A stretch of 64,000 nucleotides of DNA from Coix lacryma-jobi var. lacryma-jobi (Eukaryota > Streptophyta > Magnoliopsida > Poales > Poaceae), in NCBI GenBank assembly GCA_009763385.1, contig CM019826.1:60541713-60605712 (forward strand), written 5' to 3'. The notes beneath the pieces are model-generated. The model searched no databases and had not been told where the DNA came from. It worked only from the letters and a program-made list of their open reading frames with translations. Positions 19,901 through 32,100 of this stretch are shown here, piece by piece (positions within the stretch are counted from its first letter, which is position 1; each line of letters starts with the position of its first letter). The position numbers were made by a program, and so were the translations under genes.

Positions 19901-22253
19901 TATCCCTATACTTTCATTAATTTAATAATCAACAAACGTAGGCGTTATTTTTAAGTGATGTTGTAAACATATAATTTGGGACTCATATTTTTACTGATGA
20001 TAGATAATGTCAAATCATGACTACTGTAAAAATATTACATGCTCAGGTATTATAATTTATTTATTAAAAATAGGGCAAGTTTTATTCACAAAAATGCATG
20101 TGAGAGCAAAATAAATCTATGAATCATATTTTCTGTTAACTCATGGCCATGATAAAATTTCCTAAGCTACAACAACATCATATAAAGGCAGTGGAACTAC
20201 CTTTTCTATTTTTACATGCAAACATTTATCACAAATCATTTTAATTCATTTAATGAGCTGAAAGCAAACTAAATACATAACTAAATCATACATGCATCAA
20301 AAATTCTGAAATGTTTATCACAGCACACATATCACATGACAAGCCTACCATAAAAATTTCACAGCAAACGAAGCAATAAAACAACAGATATCATTTTCTT
20401 CCTATTTAATGCTATTTAACACAAATAAATCATCACAGCAGAAACTATCCACTAACGCACATCATTTTATACATTCACTGGACAGAACTCTTCACAAGGA
20501 TTCCAAAAATTCCTCACTCGCAATTTTTCGACATTCCTACTATTTACTACGTATTTTACAACTTTCAACCACATATGCTATTTAAAGGAAAACGAAAACA
20601 GAAAACCCATTTCGCATCTGGAACCCTGGAATCTGCAGAAAACATATAAGGACTAATTAGTAAATTTAATGAGTCATACCACTTAACACAAAAACCCGAA
20701 AAAGAGTTTCAGCTTTACTAGATGGGACTTTCACCATAGATCCACGGGAGGAGCTCAGGAAGACGGAGGGGACGGCCGGCTGGCTGCTGCCTAGGGTTTG
20801 GGGCTGGTGGCTGCTGGAGAGGGCGCCGGCCTGCTGCCCTCTGCTGCTGCCGCTGGCTCACTGCTGGCCGCAGATTTGGCCAGGGCGATGGCCAGCAGGG
20901 AGGTCGCGCCCCTGGAGTCGCGGCAAAAGAAGACCGCGCAGAAACAGAGGGACGCAGGGAAGGGGAAAGGGGAAGAGAAAGGGAAGGAAGGAAGGAGCGA
21001 TAGCCGCCCAGGAAAAAGGCTCGCCGGCGTGCTGCCTTCACTGGTGCTGCACAGGAGAGAACAGGCAGCCATGGAGGAGCTGCTGTTCTTGCTGCCATGG
21101 ATGGAGAGGGTGAGCACCAGGGAGAAGAGCGTTGGAATAGAGGGGAAAAGAGGAGACCGAGAGAGAGGGGAAGACCGGACTCGGTCTTTTGCGTGGGGAA
21201 GGGGAGATTGCGTCAGGAAGGAGAAATGGTGGCAGAGGGCACCGCCCCTCTGCGCCAATGGGAAGGAGCCGCGGCCTCGGGATGAGAGCCGGCCTCGGTA
21301 ACATTTCCCGTGAAATTTTTCCTAATTTTTTTTCCCAATCTGGCAGGTTTTCGAGAACTTTCGGTTATTTTCAAAAATTACGAATACTGATTCAACGGAC
21401 TCCGATTGCGATGAAACTAATTTTGTTGTCACCGTCTCACCGATTACTCCGACTTTCGTTAAAGGCACTCAGTCAAATTCTGAATCGTTTGTCCGGTAAC
21501 GATCGTCGACGACAGCTTCGCGGTGACCGAAATTCCGATTTCGCAGTACAGACTTAACGGATTTCAGGAACCTGAAAACTGCGTTATACTCTATCTTGCG
21601 AGCTTGTTTTCCCTATTTTCGGCACCAATCCAGGTCTCGGTCATAAAACAAAATTTGTTCGTTTCAATCTGTACTACAACTTTCGTTTAAGGCGCACTGA
21701 CATGCGAACAACAGAAAATACCGTTCAACTCCGGCCAAAGCGGTCACCCGGTAGGATCTAGATCACGGTCTCTTGTCGGTCGGGATATTTTCCGGTCGTC
21801 TGCTCATCACAGAACTTTCATAACTTTTGCTCGTGAGTCCATAAATAATTGATTGGGCATAATTGCAAGACTCGGTTGAACTCAACGGATCTTCTTCACT
21901 TACTTCGTGATGATAAGCAAAACTATGACTCGTCATTTCATGTGACTTTTTTATTCCAAACTCCGTGGAACTTTTCTACCAGTCACTATAGATAGGAACT
22001 GAAGCAGGGAACTTGAAAAAAAAATCATGTTTAGCAGTAATCTTGAATATTCAGGAATTGGGCAATCATTATCGACTCGCGCTGTTAATTATTTTCGAAA
22101 TTATTCAAACTGTGGCTCTATCTCCGGGATTCATCCCAACACTTCTGTCGCCGTTAACATTACTAGAAAATTAGTTTCTTGATTATTACTGAAAATACCA
22201 CATTGGCGCTCAAACTCACTGCTCAGCTGGCGACGAACACCTGGGGTGTTACA
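16941..22253 (-). repeat. 3' LTR of the LARD-like element
   Basis: 5313 bases, TGTGACAGAACC...GGTGTTACA on the + strand. It is about 95% alike by eye to 32862-38291. Mostly AT-rich, with a GC-rich island at about 20720-21305. It includes a GC-richer patch at about 17640-18110 with short frames on both strands, unsupported as genes. Confidence 0.9.
20718..21305 (-). promoter_or_regulatory. GC-rich island in the LARD-like LTR, possible promoter/leader
   Basis: The only strongly GC-rich block in an otherwise AT-rich LTR, also present in the other LTR (36605-37335). On the minus strand it is CT-rich with a CCATTGGCGC-type CCAAT motif near 21265 and AAACCCTAG near 20793. Frames of 80-150 codons occur on both strands but differ in length and sequence between the LTRs and have no domain. 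A promoter plus transcribed leader fits better than a gene. Confidence 0.4.
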
Positions 22254-22377
22254 TACCTCCCCTTAAAAGAATCTTGTTCCGAGATTCTAAACGAAAGATA
22301 TTTCAAAAGAAGAGAAGCATATCACTCATCCTTATCGGCTACCAATAGCTCAAGATACCGACTTTCTCAGCAGAAAA
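22254..22377 (-). other. Polypurine tract and internal end of the LARD-like element
   Basis: The complement of TACCTCCCCTTAAAAG lies against the LTR, giving a purine tract TTTTAAGGGGAGG just upstream of the 3' LTR on the minus strand. The rest is non-coding up to the CACTA insertion. Confidence 0.75.
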
Positions 22378-23672
22378 CACTACTACATAAACGAAGTTCC
22401 GCAGCGTTGCTTTTTTGCCCTCCGTGGCGGACTTTTTTTTTGCCCGCTGCAGTAAATCCCACAATTTACCGCAGCGGGCACTTTTGATTTACCGCGGCGG
22501 TCAACTTTTGCCCGCTGCGGTAAATCGATTAACCGCAGCGGGCATCTTAAGATGTCCGCTGCGGAAAATAGCTATTTACCGCAGCGGGCATCTTAAGATG
22601 CCCGCTACGGTTAATCGATTTACCGCAGCGGGCATCTTTAAATAGGGTATTTACTGCAGCGGACATCTTAAGATGCCCGTTGCGGTAAATCGATTAACCG
22701 CAGCGGGCATCTTAAGATGTCCGCTGCGGTAAATAAGGTATTTTCCGTAGCGGGCATCTTAAGATGCCCACTGCGGAAATCAATTTACTGCAGCAGACAT
22801 TCTATGGAGCCCGCCACGATAAATCTTTCATCTTCATATATATACCCACACTTAGGGTTCCTCCGCCTGCAGCCACAATTCTCACGCGACGCCGCGCGAT
22901 GGCTCCTCCCTCTCTGCCTCCAGTCTTCACTCCCTCTCCATCTCCACTTTGTCTCCCTCCACTCCTTCGTCTCCCTCTCTCTCTTTCTCGGTGGTGCGTG
23001 GCTGGGGACACGGGGCAACGGCGACGGTTGTCCAGATCCGGTCACGTGCCTTCCTCCTCGGTCGGATGTGGCTGGTGGCGGAGCGAGGTGGCTGGAGCCT
23101 CCCCTGGCTGCGGCGGAGCTAGGCGGTGCGCACCCCCTCTCCCTCCCTGCGATGATGATGACCGCGATGATGACCCTTGCGTAGATCCTCCGGTATGCCC
23201 CCATTCTCTCCTTCCTCTCTCTCAGATCAAAGGTTGCTCCTCACATCTCCTTCTCTCTCAGATCCGCAGCAACGATGACGGCTCCCGGTGGTGGGGCCGC
23301 GTAGAGAGACGGTGCAGCCCGGCTGGAGGTCTCCATGGTGGCGCGCGGCGGATCCGGCTCTTCTCGACGGCGTGCGGTGGAACGACTTCGACGTACTCTG
23401 CTCAGCGGCGGCGGCGGGTCGAGCGGGTAGCCGCATGCCCCTGGCGGTGCTAGGGTTTCGGCGGCGGCGGCGATATCCAGGCCCACATCCAAGCCCATAC
23501 GGGCTTTTTCCTTTTTTTTTGTTTTTCTAAAATTATTTACCGCAGCGGGCATTCTAAAGTGCCCGCTGCGGTGCCGCCCGGATTTACCGTGGCGTTGCAC
23601 CGCAAGCGGACGCTGATGCCCGCTGCGGTAAAATGTTTTTGCCCGCTGCGGAAATTCACTACTGCAGTAGTG
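22378..23672. mobile_element. Non-autonomous CACTA-type element with palindromic arms
   Basis: Ends CACTACTAC and GCAGTAGTG form a short inverted repeat, flanked by the 3-base duplication AAA (22375-22377 and 23673-23675), as expected for CACTA transposons. The left arm (about 22400-22815) is a run of palindromes built from CCGCAGCGGGCATCTT and its reverse complement, joined by TAAATCGATT-type linkers. The right arm (about 23535-23650) carries fewer copies. The centre (about 22828-23510) is GC-rich and unlike the arms. There is no transposase. Confidence 0.8.
22899..23453 (+). CDS. Unidentified ORF in the core of the CACTA element
   Basis: An ATG at 22899 (GCGATGGCTCC) opens 184 codons. A TATA-like ATATATATACCC lies about 60 bases upstream (22836-22847), and the leader has TTAGGGTTCC, a common start region in plant genes. 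The product is rich in Pro, Ser, Cys and Arg with an Asp run near residue 87, and matches no family I know. CT-rich stretches ending in CAG (about 23220 and 23262) could be splice acceptors, so the true gene structure, if any, may differ. It may be a captured host gene fragment or only a compositional frame. Confidence 0.25.
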   Translation: MAPPSLPPVFTPSPSPLCLPPLLRLPLSLSRWCVAGDTGQRRRLSRSGHVPSSSVGCGWWRSEVAGASPGCGGARRCAPPLPPCDDDDRDDDPCVDPPVCPHSLLPLSQIKGCSSHLLLSQIRSNDDGSRWWGRVERRCSPAGGLHGGARRIRLFSTACGGTTSTYSAQRRRRVERVAACPWRC

Positions 23673-23916
23673 AAAGAAAGTGTCAGAAATAGAATAACTT
23701 TCTTATCTTTCAAGTTATTTTCCGGTTACTCTTGTGTGAAGAATTTTCTTTGCTGATTCACATCAAACATTGAGGTGCGCTCAAGACATCACTGTCAGTT
23801 TGACGGAGAAAACAAATTGCATTGTTATTTTGGGAGGAATCCATGATCATATCACTTCAATACTGGATCTTCGTCCGATTGGGACCATAGCAAAATATAT
23901 CCTTGAGACTGGGAGG
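23673..23916. other. Internal LARD-like sequence between two insertions
   Basis: About 240 bases without an ORF. The last five bases (GGAGG, 23912-23916) are the left target duplication of the following solo LTR. Confidence 0.5.
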
Positions 23917-24828
23917 TGAAAGGACCGTGACGCCTAAGAGGGGGGTGAATTAGGCAACTAAAAATTTTACTCTAACTATGGCCTATAATTACCACCAAGT
24001 CAAAACCTATGCAAGAATGTAAACTATCTATTTGTGCAACTAAGGTTTTGCTATGTGTGTTGCTATCTCTACTGCAAAAGAGTTTTCCAACCTATGATCC
24101 AAACCTATCAACTAGCCTATCAACTAAGCTAGGAAAGGTAAAGCACGCAACAAGGTAGCAAAGTAAATGCGGAAGCTAAAGAGCAAGGTAGAGATGCAAA
24201 CTCCCGTCGACGACTCTGGTATTTTTACCGAGGTATCGAGAAGCACGCAAGCTTCCCCCTAGTCCTCGTTGGAGCCCCACGCAAGGGCCAAGCTCTCGGT
24301 CGGGTAACTCTGGGGATAGCTCCGGTCCTTCCCCACGCGCAAGTGGGTCTCCGGTTAAGCCACTCGTGGCAAAGCCTCTCCCGGATGCTCCCCGCCGTCT
24401 CCACTATCAAGCTTCCGGCCGAACCGCTGCGGGCCTTGTTCCCTTTGGTACACGGTGGCGGCCACACCACAAACGCGGTTGGTGTGGTCTCGCAAGACTA
24501 CAAGCCCCTCCGATGTACAACAATGGTGTGCGCAAGCACCGAGTAGCAAGAGGTATGCAAACCTCACTAAACACTAGGCCTAAACCTAGAGCAAGCGCAT
24601 GAGCGGTGGTGTAACTAGCCTAAGCACTTCACAAAGCACCTACACTAATCACCATGTGAAAACACTAAGCACTATGCATATGGAGGCACTAATATGGTGT
24701 AGCAACACCCTTGGTATGTTTTCTCACTCCTCCACACCTCATTTGGTCGGTTAGAGGTGGTATATATAGGCCCCCAATGAAATAGAGCCGTTGGGGGGGC
24801 TGAAATCAGCTTTCTGTAGAGCATCAGA

Positions 24829-25390
24829 CACTACTAGAGAACAGGCCTTTGGACGATCCACCAACCGAGCTTTAGTCTCGGAAAAAATTTGCGTCCGGGA
24901 CTAAAGACTTTTAGTCCCGGTTGGTATTACCAACCGGGGCTAAAGGTGAATCTTTAGCCCCGGTTGGTATTATCAACCGGAACTAAAGGTCCTGGACCTT
25001 TAGTCCCGGTTGGTAATACCAACCGGGGCTAAAGGGTCACCCTTTAGCCCCGGTTGGTGTTACCAACCGGGGCTAAAGGTCCTTTTAGCCCCGGTTGGTG
25101 TTACCAACCGGGGCTAAAAGTCCTTCCCGAGTGGATTCAAAAGGAAAACGTCTAGAACTACATCACGTGGGTTGCGTAGCTCAGTTGGTAGACGTGCCTG
25201 AGGCGAGATGTGCTGAGTTCGAATCTCACACAACACACATTTATTTTTTCCTCTCTGGACCTTTAGCCCCGGTTGAAAGCACCCGGGACTAAAGGCCGGG
25301 ACCTTTAGTCCCGGATTCTTAGCCCCGGTTGACATACCCGGGGCTAAAGGCCCATTTCAACCGGGGCTAAAGGCCCTTTCTCTACTAGTG
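24829..25390. mobile_element. CACTA-type miniature element
   Basis: 562 bases with 13-base ends CACTACTAGAGAA and TTCTCTACTAGTG (one mismatch as an inverted repeat) and duplication AGA at 24826-24828 and 25391-25393. The inside is a series of palindromes built from TTTAGCCCCGGTTGGT and its complement. The centre carries a tRNA-like stretch. No coding capacity. Confidence 0.85.
25169..25249 (+). ncRNA. tRNA-like Pol III unit inside the CACTA miniature
   Basis: Box A TAGCTCAGTTGG (25177-25188) and box B GTTCGAATC (25217-25225) match the Pol III internal promoter consensus at tRNA-like spacing. A run of six T lies at 25244-25249. The acceptor arms pair only partly and I find no good anticodon loop with U33, so this is a tRNA relic or tRNA-derived RNA unit, not a working tRNA gene. 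Confidence 0.45.
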
Positions 25391-26224
25391 AGACGCTACA
25401 GTGTTGGCATCGGACGCGTCCTATGCTCATGTGATGAGTAGCCGTTGGAAAACTAGCCGTTAGACCTGTTTTTCGGGGGCATCGGATGCTACAGTAATGC
25501 ATCGGACGCTGGCATTGGACTCTACCATCACACTGTTCATTCTAGGGTGATTTCGGAGGTCATCGGACGCTGCATCGGACGTGCGTCCGTTGCTCTGCAT
25601 CGGAGCGTCCGTTGCTCTATTTTCAGAGAGACAGACTTTTGTATTTTGGGCATAACTCTTAGCTCTGAACTCCGATTTTGATGATCTTGAACTTTTCGGA
25701 AAGCTAATGAAATTCTCTACAACTTTATGCTAGTGCCATGTTAGTTTGAGCAACTCCAAAAACATGAGACAGTTCCAATTCAATCAGCTCTTGTCTCGAC
25801 TTGAGCGGGCATAACTCTTAGCTCCGAACTCCGATTTCGATGATCTTGGACTTTTTGGAAAGCTAATGAAATGCTCTACAGCTTTATGCTAATGCAATGT
25901 CAGTTTGAGCAACTCCAAAATCATGAGACAGTTCCAATTCAATCAGCTCTTGTCTCAGCTTGAGCGGCTCAACTTTGTTTGCGTCCGGGTCTCTATTTCT
26001 TGTGTCTTGGACTTTGCTTGATCTTTGTAATTCTTCAACACATCTTGTAGGGTCTTGCTTGAGGTGTTGATCATTTGATCACCATATTGCCTTCGCCCAA
26101 GTCACATGTGCATCCTATTGGACTACAAAACAAACACTTGCAAACACATTAGTCCAATTTTGTTATGTTTATCATCAAACACCAAAATCCAAAGTTAAAT
26201 GGGTCGAGGTCCATTTTCCTTACA

Positions 26225-27230
26225 GGAGGAACGGACTGACTGCAACTACTGTTTGTACCATTGTGAATGTCTTATTAATCAGATACCAATCAATGGAAAG
26301 CTACATTAGGTTCCATGCGTGCAATTCTCTTTCTCTGATGATAACACTGTATTATCTAAATCTGATAAGAGAGCGGTGAGTGTGATAGTTGTCTCTACCA
26401 ATTCCACGCTTTCGCTGATCCTTCTTTACAGGAATTTCTCATCTCTTCAGCAGCGACAGTCACCAAGATTGAATTTGATGCAACCTCTTGGGTAAAAACA
26501 ACAAACTACCAAATTTCTGTCCTAATAAGCAGATCAATACCATTCTTCTTCATGACGTAGTTGTAATTCAGCCGAACTACTTATTCAACTATCTTGATTA
26601 CAAAGTACCCTTCTCAAAATCACTTAGTAACGCAAGGACATAATCTGAAATCTGTTGTTTGACACTTCAATTGGTCATCAATCTGCACTTCTTAGGAGTT
26701 GATTTTTGTAAAATACCATGACTGCTCAATAATAAGGGACTGATTTTGAACGTCCTTTCTAGCTTCATCCAATACCATATGGAATAATTCTTCTCATAGC
26801 ACTCCAATGTATTACCAGATAGTCCTTACTAGATGTATATTTCTTTCGGAGTTACTAGACTGATGTACTGTCCTGTATTACCATTTAATTTTTTTTCCAA
26901 GATAAAGTTAGCCTCAACACGACAGAAACTGGGATGTACGAGTGCCACAAACAACATCAGTTGGTTTACAGACTTCTGATATAACACTGTCCCATGAGAC
27001 CTAGCCTTCATATCTACCAAAGACTCATTTCTGAACTTGATATTAGCCTTTCCATGGCTGAAACTAATCAGCTTTCTCTCAACACTTAAAAAGCTCCAAG
27101 GTTTTAGCTTTTACTACAAGCAATGCTGAATATCAATGCACACAGTCACCATCAAAGTCAACAGGGAATCAGGTACCACTGAGAAGATTTGGTTGACTAC
27201 AAGATCATCGTGCAGATATGTATTCAGCTC
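26225..27230 (-). other. Internal non-coding sequence of the LARD-like element
   Basis: About 1 kb, AT-rich, no ORF longer than about 63 codons and no retroelement motif that I can recognise. It ends with the left target duplication AGCTC of the gypsy solo LTR. Confidence 0.5.
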
Positions 27231-29118
27231 TGTTGACGGTCCTTAAACACCTATTTTACCATCAACATTTGACCCTAAAGTCCACCAAAAAGGCATGAAA
27301 TGTAGTCAAATAGGTTTCAAACTAACCAAATTCCACATGTCCATAGAATTTTATTTGAATGCAGGATTTGAACCAAATTTGGACATATGGACCCACCAGA
27401 GGCCAAGCCCACTTAGCAGGGCCCAAATGGGCCTAAGGGGGGTGGCGCCCGCCACCCCTAGGTGGCGCCCGCCACCTCTAAGTGGCGCCCGCCACTTGGG
27501 TTGGCCCAAGTGCCACTCCCTGCCACGTCACCGATCCGTGTGACCTCCCCAGGGCCAAATCTTGGCCCTTGGTCACTAGGTCAGTGGCATCGGACGGATC
27601 AAGATGAAGTGGCGTGGATCAAGGCTGAATGGCGGTTGCTAGGACATGCAACCGACCTCCAAACCGCATTGGACAACCACCTGGATGCCGTTTAAGCCAA
27701 GGTGGTGCATCCAACGGTGAGGGAGGTGGCGGCCGCCACCTAGGGCTAGCGCCCGCCACTAGGGTTAGCCCTAGGTCGGCTGGCTACCCCCTATAAGAAC
27801 CCCCCTCACTCATTTGGGCTATAAATACCCCTCTGGAGGCACCTCTTCATTCATACCATCACACATTACCATCCAAGAGAAGCAAAGCAAGAGAAACAAG
27901 TGAGAGTTAGGTTAGAAGCTCAGAGAGCTTAGGCAAGTAGGTTAGCTAGTAGAGAGAGTATAGCTCTAGTGCCCACGCTACAGCACGACTCTTAGTTTAG
28001 CACAGCTTAGCCTAAGTTCTTGGCAGTATTAGCGTAGAGCTTGCTAAGAGAGAAGCGGGTGCGAGCGACTGGCATCGGAGGTCGGTTGATTTCCAGGCGT
28101 CTCTGGTCTGGTTTGCTCTCTTGTATCTCAGGTACATTTATCTTTATCTCAGTATTACTTTAAGCATTACTTTCAGTATTACTTTCAGTATTACTTTATC
28201 AAGTACCTTGAGTGTGACCTAGCTATCCTACAGATCAATTCACTTAGCCATAGTAGTTAATCTCTAGTGTGCTTAGTGTTTGATCTTTGCCAATAGGTTG
28301 CTTAGTTAGTTTAGTGTTTATCTTATTAAGTCAAGTGTTTGCTCTAACGTCCGCAAGGGTGTCTCTATTCAAAGCTAGGGTAGAGATAGTTAGAATATAA
28401 TTAAGCGTGGTGCTTAGCTATAGACTTACCTTCAGATACGGCTGGACCCCCGGATAGCTGTGGTAGCAAGCAGGTGGTGACAGCCCTGTGCGCCTTGAAT
28501 TCCACCACGTAGTTGGCCCAGTTTAACAGTAAGGCTCGTTGTGCTAGCGTTCAACCTAAGTAAGTGGTAAAGGCTAGTACGCGTCGATACTTGACAAGTT
28601 AGGAATAAAACTTTACTCAACTTAGTTGCTCTATTGTCTTTTGCTTGCCCTGCTTCGTAACTGTCTCGCTTCGTAGTTATCTTGCTTGGTAGTTATCTAG
28701 GATTAGTTATCAGTAGTTATTAGTTAGTTACCCTTAGTTACCCTCTATCTACCTATCCATCCACCTTACCTTAGCCATCCATTTCATCCTTACCTAGCCA
28801 TCCATATATTCTTTCTAGCCTTCCATCCCTTCTCTTCCCTTTTCCCCTTTTCTCTTTTCTTAATTCTTCGACTCTCATCCCCTCCTTGACTCGACTCATA
28901 CACCACCCTAGCCTTCCCTTGGGATCAAATAAATCAACACCTGGTACTCCCAGGCGAAGTGCTACTATGATAGTTCTGTGCGCTTGCAGAATCTTCTCCT
29001 GGTAGATTGCATTCTCGCTAGCTAGCTCCTACTATTGTCAGGATTGACAACCCCACTTGGCATTAGTAGATAGCTACTTTAGTTACCCTATCCTAGGTGT
29101 AGCTAAGAACTACCAACA
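27231..29118 (+). repeat. Solo gypsy-type LTR
   Basis: 1888 bases, TGTTGACGGTCC...CTACCAACA, flanked by AGCTC (27226-27230 and 29119-29123). Before insertion the site reads ATTCAGCTCAAACAG. A TATA box CTATAAATAC lies at 27819-27828 and an AAATAAATCAACACC tract at about 28925. The start TGTTGACGGTCCTTAA is familiar from grass gypsy LTRs. No internal domain is present. Confidence 0.85.
27440..27770 (+). repeat. GTGGCGCCCGCCAC repeats in the gypsy solo LTR
   Basis: Three closely spaced near-palindromes (27440-27496) and two more (about 27724-27738 and 27747-27759), all upstream of the TATA box at 27819. Arms GTGGCG and CGCCAC are complementary. Confidence 0.7.
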
Positions 29119-32100
29119 AGCTCAAACAGAAACTTCTCGGTCTCAGGTGTCTTATCCAATAACACATCATTTTGGTTACTTATCCCGCAGCTGGTACTTG
29201 TCCACCTCAAGTTGGTTGTGCCACTTTACTTCACTCTGATCATATATGTTGCTCTGTCATTGTTGTTGCTCAAACAGAGTCCTTTGTCTACCACCTCTTA
29301 TAGTCTGTTACTGCTTTCATCACTGACTGATTATTGAAAGGGTCATCTTCTTTGTAACATCAAAAGAAACACTGCCACATCTGATCTGCCATAGGGATTT
29401 CTTTGAAGGATTATAGGAGATAACAAGGAGAAAGCTTCATGAAAGATAACACATTGGCATAGTTTCCATAGTGAATCTCGACTAGAAACCACGATACCAG
29501 CGCGTGCCGAGCAGCACAACCATGTGTCTGCAACCACAGGAGGCTCTCGGATTCATAGCGGCACCATTAGTTCTTAACCAAGACATCATTATTGAATCCA
29601 CTACCGATGAGAAATCCTACATGACGCAGATAAATCTTGCATGGAGAGAGCATCACATGTAAGGCATAAGCTAGCAAAGCAAGGATGATCACAAGGTATG
29701 GAAATCACAAAGGAGGTGATTTCAAGAACAAAACATGGCACAAGACAACAAGGATACGCCTTGTGCACATCAAGGTTATGACAAGATGAAGGATTACATG
29801 AACTTGATTTGGTCCAAACAACAACAAAATTGCAACCGAGGGGATACATGGATTTGGGCATGGTCTTCACAACTGTGCAAGGCAAACTGCGGTCAAGGCT
29901 GAGGTTAGCAGGAACTTCACTTGGCTGGTCAAACCAACAAGGGCCTTCACAACAAGGCATACAAAACATCTATGGCTTGGGAAACACTTAAAAGGGGGCG
30001 AAGCTTGGGTCTACAGGTTAGTCAGAGGCATGGCTACACAACAAGCATAGGCGTACCACAGTTTGGATCCAAGATTTCAGGAAACTTTAACTTGGGCTAG
30101 TTGGTCTAACCAAGGGCATCGATAGGCATAGGTATAGGTCTTTGGCACAAGCATTCTAAACCATCACAACTGGACACACAAACACAGGCCTTAAGCAACA
30201 AAGGTTCTACTCGGGGCGTCTTGAAGGTCAAGAGGACTTGGCAACCAAGGCTTAACAAACCACTCAAGCACTCACCGAGGACAAGGGTTAGACCAACCAA
30301 GGTACCACTTTGGTTACAACACATCTACACACATAGCCTAACAAGCATAGGAAGACACAAACAAACAACTTAAGCAATTGGCACTAATTACCAAGCTCAT
30401 ACCAGACAAACATCTACCTATAACAACAAGCCAAACATAGACATGCAAAATATGATAACAGATGTTGTCATTCATTTATTTCCTTTTTACTAAGTTGGAA
30501 CATAACTCTTATCTAAAAGCAAACATACCAAGCAACTAAGGTATAAATTTGTTAACAATAATTAGTTTACTACTTCAAGCTATAACTCACTTATTTGATC
30601 TAAGAAACTAACACAAGCAACAAGCTCATGCTAGTCTACATTCCAAAAAGAAATAAACAAATACTAGGTAATAACAATTAATCAAGCATCATGCAACAAC
30701 TTAAATTATTATTTTTTGTACATTCAAGCATAACAACAGTTTGAAAACATTCTAAACATGCTATAAAAGCTAAGATTGCAGCCCATTTAAATTGTTTGCA
30801 AGTATTTAGTTCTCACAAGCATTTCACTAGTGAGGATTAAAACTAGATTAGAGAGCAATTATAAGCACGGTGCACATAAGAACATAGTTCTAAGCATAAC
30901 CATGTATGAAAACAGTTTGTATACATCTTAAACATGTTAAAGAAGTTCATGATTAGCCCAAATTAAAATTCCTTACATGCACTTATTAGTTTTCTTAACT
31001 TAGCAAGATCAAATAGAGAGCGATTCCAATCTATACCCAGAGAACTCTGGAATATTAGAGCAGCTCACTACTGCTTTTAGTAGGCTACTACAAGCATTTT
31101 AGTATTTTGAAGTAAGTAAATAGCCTACACAAGTCTAGCAAGTAATCATGCTTAAAACAACTTAAACGGGTTTAAGCTATTTAAGGTTGTATACAACAAG
31201 TTTTACATTTTTCTTACGTTAAACATGATACTAGAGAGCTATGAAAATTATTTTCACAAACTTTTAATTCTTATAACTCTAGTTCTTATTTATGCAAGAA
31301 AGCAAGCATGAACATGACTACAAGATTAAGTTACCATAGCATGGAAGAAGCATTCAAACAACAAGTTGAGTACATCTCCTTGCTAAAGCATGTTAACACA
31401 AGCTAACAAAACGAGAATTGTAACCTTTAATTTGGACACACTTAGCTTCATTGTCACATTTAACAAGTTTAGGAAGCATCTAGCAAACCTAAACAAAACT
31501 ACATACAAAACAGTTTCAAACAACAAATTTTATTATTTCCTTAGGTGAAGCATTTTGAGACAAAAGTAACTCAAACATTGAATTACAAACTTTTAGCATA
31601 GTTTTGCCACTCAAGTAGAACAACATTACACAAGTCATTTGGTTACAACAAGGCATTTCAACATAGGGGAAAAACTTAGTTATCAGAAACTTATTATCTA
31701 CTACTCTTCTAGCAAACGTTATATAGAGCAAGACAATCACACAACATGATGAACTTAGCAGCTATAACCAGCAATCACTTATTTAGTTAACATGGAAACA
31801 CCCTAAAACATTGCACACTAGGAACTATCAAAAACAAGACCACATTAAATCTAGTTCAGATCAACATACAACATCAACCAGGGCATTTATTTCTAACTTT
31901 TACCAGCAATCTAGCACATGTTGAAGAAAATTAATTCACAACAAACTTCATCATTACAGGAACAAAGGTGGGGAAGCATTTCTATGCACAAGCAACCATT
32001 CATGTTTTACCATTACATTAGTCACACTTAACAACAAGTTGTTTCTTATTACAACAAGGGTGAGAGAAGCATGTTCATGAGGAAAGCACAAACAAGATGC

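Larger units (their letters stand above)
23917..26224 (-). repeat. Solo LTR of a Sirevirus-type copia element
   Basis: 2308 bases from TGAAAGGACCGTGACGCC to ATTTTCCTTACA, flanked by GGAGG on both sides (23912-23916 and 26225-26229). The start GAGGGGGGTGAATTAGGC is the complement of the typical Opie/Ji-type LTR end. The duplication without internal sequence shows LTR-LTR recombination. It contains CATCGGACGC-type repeats at about 25410-25615, a direct repeat of about 140 bases (about 25640-25780 and 25805-25945), and a CACTA miniature (24829-25390). Confidence 0.85.

Noticed and set aside
20718..21557. Protein genes in the LARD-like LTR GC island
   Set aside because: Competing frames on both strands, lengths differ between the two LTRs, and no known domain.
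25169..25249. A functional tRNA gene
   Set aside because: Arms pair poorly and no proper anticodon loop is found, so it is listed only as a tRNA-like Pol III unit.
29601..29969. Minus-strand frame of 122 codons in the LARD-like internal region
   Set aside because: Cys-rich low-complexity translation with no family resemblance and no retroelement motif.
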